Shown: one piece after another, positions 18,545 through 27,256 of the stretch
Layout of the letters: the number at the start of each line of letters is the position of its first letter
Numbering within the stretch: the stretch's first letter is position 1
Source of the DNA: an uncultured Armatimonadota bacterium
Lineage (GTDB): Bacteria; Armatimonadota; Fimbriimonadia; Fimbriimonadales; Fimbriimonadaceae
Assembly (NCBI GenBank): GCA_903899015.1
Contig: CAIUHP010000038.1
Location: 23,545-87,544 of the forward strand
Length of the DNA stretch: 64,000 bases
Direction of reading: 5' to 3'
Translations under genes and position numbers: made by a program
Notes under the pieces: model-generated
What the model was told of the DNA's origin: nothing
The model's database searches: none
Seen by the model: the letters and a program-made list of their open reading frames with translations, nothing else

Positions 18545-19777
18545 CTAGCCCGGCGACAATTCAAACTTGTGTTCAACAGGTTTGGCGAGCTTGTGTTGGA
18601 GCCTGATCAGACTGTCTTCTGCCTTCTCATATTCTTTCATCACGCTCGCAACATCCGATGCTGATTGAGCAGCAAGTCCAAACTCAATTTGTCGCCACAT
18701 GAAGTAACGAGTCTGAGTTCTGTCAGACGTAACCGCAAAAACCGTGTTTGCTTGCCCGGTCATCGGCGTGTCGTATTCCGCAAGATTGATCCCGATTGCA
18801 AGCGTTGCGTGATCAAATGTTCCGACATTCATTCCATCGATCGAAAGCTTGTACTTTCCAGGATTGAGATTGGTGACCTTGAGCGTTTCTTGATTCAGCG
18901 CTTGGTCAAAATCGGAAGAACGCAACACTAATTTGACTTGGTCATTTTTCCGATCAAGGGGGAATGGCAATGCCCCTTCTAGCGCGGTCCAACGGATCGT
19001 TGATTCAAGCTTGACGTTGCTTACCTTCGCATTTTCAGCCTGAACAGAACCTGATTTTGCGTCAATCGTTGTACTTGATACGGTCGAAGGTGCTCCCCAA
19101 TTCTTTAAGATCGACTCTGCCATCACTAAATGACCGGCACTTCCGGGATGGACCCGATCTCCAATGATCTTGCTGGCCAGAGCTGCATTATTTTGCTTGG
19201 CAGCCGTCAACATATCCACCACCGGCGTGTTCATGTCGATGACGCCGTAGCCACTTTTTTGAGCAAGCTCGGCGAGGTATTCACCGTACTGGCGCAACAC
19301 AGAGTTGTATCCTGTGCCTTCGCGTGTAACGTCGTCATACGGCGAAGGCTTTATGAGGAAGAATCTTGCGTTCGGGATTTGCTTTTTAGATTCGTCGACA
19401 ATGTGTTGATAGCCTTTCCGATAGGTATCGAAGATTCCTTGATCGAATGGACGATAGGACCCATCGTTCATCCCAAGCATCACCGTCACAACGGTTGGTT
19501 TGCGCGAGAACAAGTCGCGAGGCAAGCGTTGATCGATTGGGCCCATCCAACCTCCACTTACTCGATCGCCGCCAACTCCTGCATTGAAGAAGCGAACATT
19601 AAGGTTAGGGAAGCGAGTGACGACAAAGGTCTCGACAAAGGTCGTGTAAGGGGAATTGTCGGTAATCGAATCTCCGTAGAAAACCACACGATCACGGTTG
19701 TGTAAGGCGAAATCGGATCCAAATGCCGCGCAAGTGATAGCCAACGTCAATGTTGAGGAGAGGACCTTGCCATTCAT
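18545..19777 (-). CDS. Secreted SGNH/GDSL hydrolase with C-terminal extension
   Basis: About 410 residues from the ATG at 19777, chosen because it starts a signal peptide (M-N-G-K, hydrophobic core, A-A-F-G-S); an upstream in-frame start at 19888 would put 37 polar residues before it. SGNH blocks are visible: G-D-S-I-T near residue 35 (nucleophile Ser), G-G-D-R (block II), G-M-N-D (block III) and D-R-V-H-P (block V with catalytic Asp and His). A beta-rich C-terminal part with a predicted helical tail follows. Such enzymes deacetylate sugars or cleave esters outside the cell. It stands alone on this strand. Confidence 0.82.
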   Translation of the reverse strand: MNGKVLSSTLTLAITCAAFGSDFALHNRDRVVFYGDSITDNSPYTTFVETFVVTRFPNLNVRFFNAGVGGDRVSGGWMGPIDQRLPRDLFSRKPTVVTVMLGMNDGSYRPFDQGIFDTYRKGYQHIVDESKKQIPNARFFLIKPSPYDDVTREGTGYNSVLRQYGEYLAELAQKSGYGVIDMNTPVVDMLTAAKQNNAALASKIIGDRVHPGSAGHLVMAESILKNWGAPSTVSSTTIDAKSGSVQAENAKVSNVKLESTIRWTALEGALPFPLDRKNDQVKLVLRSSDFDQALNQETLKVTNLNPGKYKLSIDGMNVGTFDHATLAIGINLAEYDTPMTGQANTVFAVTSDRTQTRYFMWRQIEFGLAAQSASDVASVMKEYEKAEDSLIRLQHKLAKPVEHKFELSPG

Positions 19778-19965
19778 AACAAGATCATTTCCATGGCTGT
19801 CCAGAGAATTCCTGCTACGTTCGAACGCTTTCACGTATTTCAAACCAATCGAGATAAATTTCGAGTTACTTGATGCGAAAGAACGCAAAGTTAGGCTCCC
19901 TCAGGGCCAAATGAAGTCCCAACGAGGACAAGAATCAATCGGATAAGATCCATTTGTAAATCACT

Positions 19966-22653
19966 ATGAAAACTCGCTCGATTACCGGCGCATTCCTCCT
20001 ACTTCTGGCATCCTTTGCGGCGGCCCAAGATGTAAAAGTCGAAAAATATGTCTTGTCAAATGGGATGAAGGTCATCCTTCACGAAGATCACTCTTTGCCC
20101 GTTGCTACCGTAAACATTTGGTATTACGTCGGTTCGAAGGACGAAGCCGATCGTCGTTCAGGATTTGCTCATTTATTCGAGCATCTGATGTTTATGGGAA
20201 CCGATCGTGTTCCAACGGGGCAATACGACAAGATCATGGAAGGGGGAGGAGGCTCAAACAATGCCTCGACCGCGAATGATCGAACGAATTATTACGATGT
20301 CGGACCGTCTAACCTGTTGCCGACATTGCTTTGGCTAGAGGCCGATCGGCTGGAAGACCTTGGCCGGACGATGACCCAGAAAAAGCTAGATCTTCAGCGT
20401 GATGTCGTTAAGAACGAGCGCCGGCAGAATACAGAAAATACGCCGTATGGCAAGGCTTATGAAGCGATCAACGGCTTGATGTATCCAGTAGGGCACCCCT
20501 ACCACACGAGTGTTATCGGCAGTATGGAAGATTTGGACAACGCAACCGTGAAGGATGTCCAGGGATTCTTTGCGACTTATTACGTTCCCAACAATGCTTC
20601 GATGGTCGTTGCGGGCGACTTTAAGTCAGCAGAAATTAAGCCGCTTATCGCTAAGCTGTTCGGAACCTTGCCTCGACAAAATGATGTTGCCCGTAAGACT
20701 TTCAACTCTCCCATTTTTCATGGGATCAAGCGCCTGACGATGGTGGATCAAGTCCAAGCCTCTAAGTCCATTATGGTTTGGCACAGCCCAGCTTCTTATC
20801 AGCCCGGTGATGCCGAAATGAACCTAGCTGGCTCTATCCTAAGCGGTGGATTGACCAGTCGTCTCTATCAACGCCTTGTTGTCAAAGATAAGCTTGCCAC
20901 CGATGTAAGTGCAGGGCAGAACAGCATGATGCTAGGCGGCTATTTCGTTGTGGATGCCACCCTTGCTCAGGGTGCTTCACAGTCAAAACTTGAGGATGCC
21001 ATTGACAATGAACTTACTCAGTTCGTAAAAGGTGGTCCAACCAACGAAGAGCTGAAACGACAATCCGCCTCTCTCGAGTACCAAACTCTGGCCGGCCTTC
21101 AATCTGTGGAAGCCAAAGCCGACAAATTGAATGAATACGAGTTCTACTTTGGAGAGCCCAATTCGTTCAAGAAAGTGATGGATATGTATCGGACGACGTC
21201 GCCATCCAAGATTCGAGAGGCAGCGAGAAAAACCCTTAGTTTGAATGATCGATTGATCATTCGAGTCGTGCCCCAAGCTGAGAAGCAAGATTCGAACCCT
21301 CGGAATGAGAAGCCCGTTCTCACGGCGCCAGGCGACTTTCAGGCGCAGAATCCAACTGAATTTACGCTCGCAAATGGCATGAAAGTGTTCTACTGGCACA
21401 AGGATGAGCTACCACTCATGTCTGTCGGAGTTCATTTCAAAGGTGGCGCCGATATTAACGCTACTGAAAAATCGGGCCAAGCGGCAATGACGGCGGACAT
21501 GCTCAGCGAAGGAGGGGCAGGCGCTCTCGACGCACAACAATTCTCCAAAGCGCTAGATACTCTTGGAGCCCAGTTCTCGGCCCAAGCAGGTCATCAGAGT
21601 TCGTACGCGAAGTTGTCCGTAACCACGGCCAATTTCGACAAGGCACTCAACCTGTTCGCAGACGCGCTAGAGCGTCCGAAATTCGACGAGAAAGAATGGG
21701 CTCGTGTCCAAAAGTTGACTGCAATTAGCCTTGAACAAGAAAATGATAATGCAAGTGCAGTGGCGGCAAGGGTAGCGACGAAAGAGTTCTGGGGAACAGA
21801 ACACCCTTACGGCAAGGCTCTATCCGGTAGTCCCGAAACGATTCGCTCGATAACGGTTGGCGACCTGAAAAGCGATTATTCACGGATCTTCGACCCGACG
21901 AAGGGGACGCTCTTTGTAGCAGGAAGCCTCTCACAGGCTGAGGTCCAAGCTTTGCTCAATAAGACGCTCGGAAGTTGGAAGAGTGCGACGAATGCGACTT
22001 CGACAACACCAGTGTATGGATCGCCTGCAAATAAGCAGCTTCGAGTGGTGATTGTTGATAAGCCGAATGCTGTCCAGACGGTTATTCGTTTTGTACTCCC
22101 TGCTACAAATTCAAGCGATCCCAATCGTTTGAAACTTTCGGCACTGAGTCTGATCCTGGGTGGCAGTTTCACGAGTCGGCTTAATCAGAATCTTCGTGAA
22201 GACAAGGGGTACACCTATGGAGCAGGATCGAGATTCAATCTCGAACCGAGCGTGGGCACTCTGGTGGCCAATGCCGACGTTCGATCCGACGTAACGGGTG
22301 CTTCCATCAAAGAGTTCATGAAAGAGTTCGCCAAGATACGCACCGGCGACATAACTGAGGCAGAAGCTGACAAGGCGAGTAGTCAGTTAAGGACCGAGAC
22401 AATCCAGTCGCTCACTGGCATTGACGGATTGATCTCGCGCGCGATGGGGCTTTACAGCCTTGGAATGCCATTCTCAACCATAGCAACAGATCTATCTAGT
22501 CTGGGAATGTTGAAGGCAAAGGACATCAATGCATTGGCCAAAGATGCGATTCCATTTGAAAAGGGGCTCTTGGTATTGGTTGGTGACAAGGCTGCGATTT
22601 TGAAGCAATTGGACGGTTTGGGGCTGCCGACTCCGACAGAAATCAAGCCGTAA
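19966..22653 (+). CDS. Secreted M16 (pitrilysin/insulinase) metallopeptidase, two-half protein
   Basis: 895 residues with a clear signal peptide (M-K-T-R, hydrophobic core, A-A-A-Q). The N-terminal half has the inverted zinc motif H-L-F-E-H at residues 69-73 with a downstream acidic region (E-N-T-P-Y-G, from the typical E-x-x-N-R-R-Q element). The second half repeats the M16 fold (from about residue 465) but has no H-x-x-E-H, as usual for the inactive half of single-chain M16 proteins. R-L-x-Q-x-L-R-E-D-K-G-Y-T-Y-G near residue 745 is the typical substrate-binding R-Y region. It probably degrades oligopeptides in the periplasm. Confidence 0.9.
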   Translation: MKTRSITGAFLLLLASFAAAQDVKVEKYVLSNGMKVILHEDHSLPVATVNIWYYVGSKDEADRRSGFAHLFEHLMFMGTDRVPTGQYDKIMEGGGGSNNASTANDRTNYYDVGPSNLLPTLLWLEADRLEDLGRTMTQKKLDLQRDVVKNERRQNTENTPYGKAYEAINGLMYPVGHPYHTSVIGSMEDLDNATVKDVQGFFATYYVPNNASMVVAGDFKSAEIKPLIAKLFGTLPRQNDVARKTFNSPIFHGIKRLTMVDQVQASKSIMVWHSPASYQPGDAEMNLAGSILSGGLTSRLYQRLVVKDKLATDVSAGQNSMMLGGYFVVDATLAQGASQSKLEDAIDNELTQFVKGGPTNEELKRQSASLEYQTLAGLQSVEAKADKLNEYEFYFGEPNSFKKVMDMYRTTSPSKIREAARKTLSLNDRLIIRVVPQAEKQDSNPRNEKPVLTAPGDFQAQNPTEFTLANGMKVFYWHKDELPLMSVGVHFKGGADINATEKSGQAAMTADMLSEGGAGALDAQQFSKALDTLGAQFSAQAGHQSSYAKLSVTTANFDKALNLFADALERPKFDEKEWARVQKLTAISLEQENDNASAVAARVATKEFWGTEHPYGKALSGSPETIRSITVGDLKSDYSRIFDPTKGTLFVAGSLSQAEVQALLNKTLGSWKSATNATSTTPVYGSPANKQLRVVIVDKPNAVQTVIRFVLPATNSSDPNRLKLSALSLILGGSFTSRLNQNLREDKGYTYGAGSRFNLEPSVGTLVANADVRSDVTGASIKEFMKEFAKIRTGDITEAEADKASSQLRTETIQSLTGIDGLISRAMGLYSLGMPFSTIATDLSSLGMLKAKDINALAKDAIPFEKGLLVLVGDKAAILKQLDGLGLPTPTEIKP

Positions 22654-22667
22654 TCGGTTCCTCGTCG

Positions 22668-22700
22668 ACCTCAGGGCCGTATTTCATACGGTCTTGAGGT
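22668..22700 (+). terminator. Long hairpin after the M16 gene
   Basis: A 15-bp stem with G-T wobbles (arms 22668-22682 and 22686-22700) and a 3-nt loop lies 14 bp after the stop. The T-run is missing, so it is either a weak terminator or a 3' stabiliser. Confidence 0.5.
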
Positions 22701-22758
22701 TGAATGATAGTGAGGTGTAACTACTTTTCCGTTCTTAGACCTCGTTGAGTAATTCAAG

Positions 22759-23445
22759 ATGTACGTTCCCAACTACATTCCGGAACCACTGGAGGTACCA
22801 GGTAACGTCACCGAAGAGCCCTATCCGCTTAGGATTCATTTTGTTCGGCGAGTTGCCGTGCTCTACTTAGTGAGTGTTCTGATTACCGCGGGCATCTGCC
22901 ACCTTCATTTCCCGCATGCTGAATTTTATGTACCCCTCATTGCGATAGCAGTCTGTCTGGTCGGATTAGATCTTTTGCGTATCGTGATGCGGGGAAAGCC
23001 GGCGGAAGCAAAAGTTTCCTCTCTCTGCCTGCCTGCCGCGCTTGTTTTTTCTGCATGGTTACTCAGGGAGATTCAGTGGAACGGGTGGCCAATCTATCAG
23101 GCGCTCGTCGGCCCGATCTGTGTTTTCTTGTATGTTTTCTTGAGCGGGCGTGATTTCAGCTTTGTAGGCTGCTGTGTGCTCTCTTTCATAAGCAGCAGCG
23201 TCTGTGTTGCCGGCATTGCGGTCTCGAGCAATCTCGATCGAGTGCACGCCGGGTTCGCCCTCGGCTTCAATGCGATCTTTGTCATCTACCTCGTTTACGA
23301 TTTTGCCTCCCTTCTTGCACGTCGAAGGAGGGGTGAAGAATTAGCGGCGGTCGTTGATCTGTATCGCGACGTGTTCAATTTTTTCGGATACGCCGTCCGC
23401 ATGGTCAAACACTGGCGAAAGCACCGCATTTGGACTTCGAAGTAG
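22759..23445 (+). CDS. Multi-pass membrane protein, possibly Bax-inhibitor-1-like
   Basis: 228 residues with about six hydrophobic segments after a 35-residue soluble N-terminus. The end of the protein has an acidic/aromatic stretch (V-V-D-L-Y-R-D-V-F-N-F-F) after the last helix, which recalls the C-terminus of BI-1/YccA proteins (A-L-x-L-Y-L-D-x-I-N-L-F). The rest shows no motif I can assign, so the family call is weak. It lies 29 bp upstream of argB, but argB seems to have its own -10 box. Function unknown. Confidence 0.5.
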   Translation: MYVPNYIPEPLEVPGNVTEEPYPLRIHFVRRVAVLYLVSVLITAGICHLHFPHAEFYVPLIAIAVCLVGLDLLRIVMRGKPAEAKVSSLCLPAALVFSAWLLREIQWNGWPIYQALVGPICVFLYVFLSGRDFSFVGCCVLSFISSSVCVAGIAVSSNLDRVHAGFALGFNAIFVIYLVYDFASLLARRRRGEELAAVVDLYRDVFNFFGYAVRMVKHWRKHRIWTSK

Positions 23446-23461
23446 TTTCTCCTTGAGGCGC

Positions 23462-23467
23462 TATAAT
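23462..23467 (+). promoter_or_regulatory. -10 box of argB, leaderless type
   Basis: A perfect TATAAT ends 7 nt before the argB ATG, and there is no Shine-Dalgarno sequence between them. The predicted +1 is the A of the ATG. No good -35 is visible. Confidence 0.6.
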
Positions 23468-23474
23468 CCAGGCG

Positions 23475-24329
23475 ATGTCCGAAGCTCAGAATCATGCCGA
23501 AGTCCTCAACCAGGCCCTCCCTTACATTCAAGAATTTAGGGGGCAAACGTTTGTGGTTAAGTACGGTGGCAGTGCCATGCGAGACCATCGACTCATGGAA
23601 GGAGTCATTCGCAACGTTTTGCTCCTTCATCTGGTGGGGATTCGTTCGATTCTTGTCCACGGGGGCGGACCCGAAATTGATACCTGGCTCCAGAAGCTAG
23701 GCATCAAAAAGAAAACCCTTCATGGACTTCGCGTTACCGACGAAGAAACCATGGATGTTGTGGAAATGGCACTAGCCGGAAGGGCGAACAAGGCACTCGT
23801 CGCAGAAGTTCAAAAGGCGGGTGGTCAGGCAATTGGGCTGTCGGGGCGGGATGCCGACCTACTCGAAGCAGAAGCTGTCTCAGTAGAACTAGGACGAGTA
23901 GGCAACGTTACGAAGGTTAATGCGAACGTCCTTACAGTGGCTACTGCGGCTGGCTTCATACCGGTGGTATGCAGTGTTGCAACCGATGCAGACAAGCGTC
24001 CCTTGAATGTCAACGCGGATAGCGCGGCAGCTGCCATTGCCGCTGCAGTTGGAGCTTCTAAGCTGATTCTTTTAACGGATACCAACGGTGTGCTGGAAGA
24101 TAAAGACAATCCCGACTCGACAATTTCCAATCTGTCCGCAGTGGAAGCCCGTGAAATGCTCGTCAGCGGTAAGGCTGATCGAGGAATGATTCCTAAGCTT
24201 GAGGGTGCTCTGCACGCCTTAGATCAAGGGGTTGGCAGCGTTCACCTAATCAATGGTGGATTGCCAAATTCGCTGCTCATTGAAGTCTTCACCCACGCGG
24301 GTGTTGGCACGATGATGACTAAGGCTTAG
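23475..24329 (+). CDS. argB: Acetylglutamate kinase
   Basis: 284 residues, typical ArgB length. It phosphorylates N-acetyl-L-glutamate with ATP in the second step of arginine synthesis. Family features: V-K-Y-G-G-S-A-M near residue 28 (phosphate binding), V-H-G-G-G-P-E-I near residue 63, and N-V-N-A-D near residue 178. L-T-D-T-N-G-V-L and G-M-I-P-K-L follow in the ATP-binding half. No other arg gene is adjacent, so this is an isolated pathway gene, with what looks like its own leaderless promoter. Its last 11 bp overlap the 3' end of the convergent metallophosphoesterase gene. Confidence 0.95.
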   Translation: MSEAQNHAEVLNQALPYIQEFRGQTFVVKYGGSAMRDHRLMEGVIRNVLLLHLVGIRSILVHGGGPEIDTWLQKLGIKKKTLHGLRVTDEETMDVVEMALAGRANKALVAEVQKAGGQAIGLSGRDADLLEAEAVSVELGRVGNVTKVNANVLTVATAAGFIPVVCSVATDADKRPLNVNADSAAAAIAAAVGASKLILLTDTNGVLEDKDNPDSTISNLSAVEAREMLVSGKADRGMIPKLEGALHALDQGVGSVHLINGGLPNSLLIEVFTHAGVGTMMTKA

Positions 24330-25038
24330 ACTTCATATCGATCAAGCTTCCGGTGAGCGTTCCATCGGAATGCCACTCGTACATTCCTGCAAATCGATTG
24401 TGGGAACCGCCTTGGCAGATGTAAGTGGAGCCCACACGCTCGGGTTGGGACAAGACCGTGTGCGAGTGACCGCCAAAAATAACGTTAATCTCTGGGCAAC
24501 GTTCCGCTAGTTCCTGGTCTTGGCGATGACCGATGTGAGAGAGGCATATTAGGAGATCCACGTTTGGCCTCAATTCGGCCACTTCTTCGCTGGTAGCTTT
24601 GAATGGTGGATCCCATAAATAAGCGCTTGCCGCTTTGGTTGCCATCCTTTCAGTGACCATGGGGACCATCACGGCAAAGATCCCAATGCGAATGCCTTGG
24701 GCCGAAACGATAATATGAGGAAGCAGGGGCCTTGTGCCATCCTTGCGATGAAGGTTCGCGCAGAGGAGCGGATGCTTTGCTCCGGCGAGCTTGGCGTTGA
24801 AGGCACTCTCAAGAATGTGAGTCTCACGGTTTCCTAAGACGCTTGCGGTGCATTCAAGGCGATCCAACATTGGCCAAGCCGATTCAGGCCGTATGGGAAT
24901 GCCTAAATTGCCCGATTTGATGATGTCACCCGAGTCGAAATAGAGATCCGCTTGATCCCTGATCCCTCGCAATACGTCGAATTTAGGCTCGTCGAGCGTG
25001 CCGTGCATGTCGTTTGTATGAAGAATTTTTAAGGTCAC
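24319..25038 (-). CDS. Metallophosphoesterase, UshA/5'-nucleotidase N-domain type
   Basis: 239 residues starting with GTG. It corresponds to only the catalytic half of 5'-nucleotidase-like enzymes. Metal-binding motifs: L-H-T-N-D-M-H-G at the start (D and H), D-S-G-D near residue 36, G-N-R-E near residue 69 (family G-N-H-E, here with Arg instead of His), L-S-H-I-G near residue 166 and G-G-H-S-H-T near residue 190. No signal peptide and no C-terminal substrate domain, so it is probably cytoplasmic. The His-to-Arg change is at the position that usually protonates the leaving group and may alter activity. Substrate unknown. Confidence 0.8.
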   Translation of the reverse strand: MTLKILHTNDMHGTLDEPKFDVLRGIRDQADLYFDSGDIIKSGNLGIPIRPESAWPMLDRLECTASVLGNRETHILESAFNAKLAGAKHPLLCANLHRKDGTRPLLPHIIVSAQGIRIGIFAVMVPMVTERMATKAASAYLWDPPFKATSEEVAELRPNVDLLICLSHIGHRQDQELAERCPEINVIFGGHSHTVLSQPERVGSTYICQGGSHNRFAGMYEWHSDGTLTGSLIDMKSKP

Positions 25039-25128
25039 GACACATCTATTCTGGCATTCAACCCAGGTTCGCCGAATATACTGAACGTTGCGCTAAAGAT
25101 TAACGTGTTTAGCTATAAGGAACAAATC

Positions 25129-25425
25129 ATGAATAAATTTATGTCTCTCGCACTTATCGCAGTGACTGCCGTTAGCTTTGCTGGCGCTCAGACCGCAAAG
25201 AAGTCAACTGACAAGAAGCCAGTTGCTATGACTTGCGCAGTTCAGACTGCAAACAAGGTTGACATCGCCAAAGCCACTGCCAGCCACATGTATGCCGACT
25301 ATAAAGGCAATCGATATTTCTTCTGCTGCGGCGGCTGCCCAGAAGCTTTCAAGAAAGATCCAGCCAAGTACGCAAAGTCAGCTCACATCCCAACTCCTAA
25401 AGCTACTCCAGTCAAGAAAAAGTAG
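25129..25425 (+). CDS. Small secreted YHS/TRASH-like metal-binding protein
   Basis: 98 residues from the ATG at 25129, chosen because AAGGA lies about 8 nt upstream and a signal peptide (M-N-K-F, hydrophobic core, A-G-A-Q) begins there. The mature protein has Y-K-G-N-R-Y-F-F-C-C-G-G-C-P-E-A-F-K, a C-C-x-x-C metal-site pattern like YHS/TRASH domains, and an earlier T-C-A-V. Such domains bind copper, zinc or other heavy metals in the periplasm. The tail is Lys/Pro-rich. It is followed by a strong terminator, so this is a single-gene unit. Confidence 0.75.
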   Translation: MNKFMSLALIAVTAVSFAGAQTAKKSTDKKPVAMTCAVQTANKVDIAKATASHMYADYKGNRYFFCCGGCPEAFKKDPAKYAKSAHIPTPKATPVKKK

Positions 25426-25440
25426 TTTTTAGACATAAGA

Positions 25441-25475
25441 AAGCCCGGTACCTGATGGGTGCCGGGCTTTTTTCT
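25441..25475 (+). terminator. Strong intrinsic terminator
   Basis: Arms AAGCCCGGTACC (25441-25452) and GGGTGCCGGGCTT (25457-25469) with a TGAT loop run into six T. It ends the YHS-like gene and lies next to the convergent secG. Confidence 0.92.
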
Positions 25476-25490
25476 TAATCGCTTAGGCGA

Positions 25491-25787
25491 CTAGTTCGTC
25501 TTTTTGTCGGTTGAAACGGGAGCGCTTGTTGGCGACTTAACGGCTGCCATGTTATCAATTCGATTGCTGACGCCATCGATAAGGAGCATGAGTGCAAAGA
25601 ACGTTGCTCCGAGAATGAGGGTCCATCGAGACATGAAGTCATCGAAGCTAGCCTTACCTTTGAAGCTAGTGCGGACACTTCCGCCACCCGACATGGCATC
25701 TCCCTTACCAGTGATCAGCACCAGGAGAGCAAACACGATCGCGACAACAATCGCTAAGAATAGAAGTACGTTATAGGCAGTCTGCAC
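25491..25787 (-). CDS. secG: Preprotein translocase subunit SecG
   Basis: 98 residues with two membrane helices (about 5-25 and 53-72) joined by the typical Gly/Ser-rich loop: G-K-G-D-A-M-S-G-G-G then T-S-F-K-G-K-A-S-F. The second helix follows the family pattern F-x-x-R-W-T-L-I-L-G-A-x-F-F. SecG assists SecYE in protein export, which fits the many exported proteins here. The C-terminal tail is Ser/Thr/Lys-rich. It is convergent with the YHS-like gene; the next minus-strand gene starts 44 bp upstream of its start. Confidence 0.82.
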   Translation of the reverse strand: MQTAYNVLLFLAIVVAIVFALLVLITGKGDAMSGGGSVRTSFKGKASFDDFMSRWTLILGATFFALMLLIDGVSNRIDNMAAVKSPTSAPVSTDKKTN

Positions 25788-25831
25788 GAAAAACTAAAAC
25801 CTCGAATTACACAGTGTACCTGGATGTGGAA

Positions 25832-26965
25832 TCAGCTCAGTCCAGGAATCGTCAGATGAAAGAGAGATGTGATGCCTTCAACGGCTAAGTAGGCCAGTGT
25901 GCTGCCCGCAATAACGTGAATAAGACCGCTATTCCATAGCCGCATCGGGACACTGGCAGTTGACGAATGTGCAGTTGCGAATCGATCTAACAGTTCGTTT
26001 CCTGCTTTGATGCCACTACGAAGCTGACGGGGCGAGGGTTTCTTGGTGGTAATGAATTGCTGAACAAAAGACCCAAGGGGCCGCCAAGAGAATAAAGAAA
26101 GAATGACTCCCACAAACACGCGAATCGAAATATCGTTCACCCATGGAATGAGCGCAATTGTCAGAAACATTGAAATGCCCACTGCCAAGTTCGTTCCGCA
26201 TCGAGGATGAACACGCGGCATCCGAGCCACGATTTCCGGAATCAAGTCCTCTTCACGCTCAAGCGCGTGTACGACCATATGCTCCGCACCATGAGTCCCA
26301 GAAAGGGGGATGAGTCTCATAAATACAAGGAATAGAAGATAAGGCGTAAGTTGACCAATTGCGAGCTTGAGATACTCGGGAAGGTGCGAGTGGTCGACCT
26401 TGACTGTCAAAGGGTCGGTAATTACGACCGCAATCACCAACATCGAAAACATCAAGGCACCGGTTGCCATGACGGCAAAGAGGCTCACTCCCCCTCGTAC
26501 ACTTCCCGTTGTAAGGTAGACCCCGAAGGGGGTTGCCATTCCTCCAACCATAGGTGGTCGTGGCAAATCCTTCTTCTTTGGAAACAAGTCAACTGGACTG
26601 ATAATGCCGCGAACTCTCTGAAGGTCATCAGCAACGATCAAAAGATCGATTTGCTGGTCGCTGAACGTTCGAAACGCGTCCGACCCACTGGAATAGGGGG
26701 AGATCGTGGCAGGAGCGACCATGATCGTTGAAACCGCAGCTTTCAAATCCGCTTCACAGGCCAACGCACGAGCCAGACACTGTTCGTTAACCATCCCGAC
26801 CAGCTCTTCGTCTGCCACAACAGGAAGAACCGGGCTATTGGAGTGTCGGAAAATTGTGACCGCGCGTTCAATCGAATCCTCAGCCGCAACAACTCGGGTC
26901 GGTCGCATGAGGTGACCAACTGGAGTGACTAGCGGAGAATTGGAAGTTGAATTCAATGTGGCCAC
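25832..26965 (-). CDS. CBS-domain pair fused to a DUF1385-type membrane protein
   Basis: 377 residues from a GTG start. Residues about 15-130 form two CBS motifs (V-G-H-L-M-R-P-T, later V-S-T-I-M-V and G-I-I-S-P-V-D), which sense adenosyl ligands. The rest is membrane-embedded with four or five helices. It carries the DUF1385 signature G-T-H-G-A-E-H-M-V-V-H-A-L-E followed by V-H-P-R-C-G-T-N, with conserved His, Glu and Cys suggestive of metal binding. DUF1385 proteins usually lack the CBS part. The function of the family is unknown to me; the fusion suggests control by cellular energy state. Confidence 0.75.
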   Translation of the reverse strand: MATLNSTSNSPLVTPVGHLMRPTRVVAAEDSIERAVTIFRHSNSPVLPVVADEELVGMVNEQCLARALACEADLKAAVSTIMVAPATISPYSSGSDAFRTFSDQQIDLLIVADDLQRVRGIISPVDLFPKKKDLPRPPMVGGMATPFGVYLTTGSVRGGVSLFAVMATGALMFSMLVIAVVITDPLTVKVDHSHLPEYLKLAIGQLTPYLLFLVFMRLIPLSGTHGAEHMVVHALEREEDLIPEIVARMPRVHPRCGTNLAVGISMFLTIALIPWVNDISIRVFVGVILSLFSWRPLGSFVQQFITTKKPSPRQLRSGIKAGNELLDRFATAHSSTASVPMRLWNSGLIHVIAGSTLAYLAVEGITSLFHLTIPGLS

Positions 26966-27141
26966 GAAACTGATTGCTGATTGTACTTAGCTGCCGGGAG
27001 TGCCAACAGAAATTAGGCTAATTACCGTTACGTAATCAGTGCGTCATCCGTTCAATCACAATTAAGGACTCGAACGGAAGAGACATATCGCTCCATAAAC
27101 GGCAATATTCCAATGCTTTACCCTTTCTTACTAGGAGTTAT

Positions 27142-27162
27142 CATGGGAATCCTTAACGGATG
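27142..27162 (+). other. Possible six-codon upstream ORF in the efp leader
   Basis: AGGAG, five bases, then ATG and five more sense codons (M-G-I-L-N-G) before TGA. It is the best Shine-Dalgarno in the 290-bp gap between 26966 and 27256. It may be a leader peptide or chance. Apart from this, a small AATTAG-G-CTAATT palindrome (27011-27023) and the hairpin at 27220-27240, I see nothing in this gap. Confidence 0.25.
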
Positions 27163-27219
27163 AGTGGCCGATAAGTTAATATTTTGGCGTGGTGGCAAAA
27201 CCTTGCCGTGTCACAATGA

Positions 27220-27240
27220 ACCTTGATTTGGGATCAAGGT
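27220..27240 (+). promoter_or_regulatory. Hairpin immediately upstream of the efp ribosome-binding site
   Basis: ACCTTGAT and ATCAAGGT form a perfect 8-bp stem with a TTGGG loop. It ends just before CCCGGGAG, which serves as Shine-Dalgarno for the TTG start at 27257. Confidence 0.4.
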
Positions 27241-27256
27241 CCCGGGAGCAGCAAGA

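Noticed and set aside
18437..18545. Possible c-di-GMP (GEMM) riboswitch upstream of the FecR/DUF6600-like gene
   Set aside because: GGTAGC and CGCAAA-like strings occur but in the wrong order and without the P2/P3 stems.
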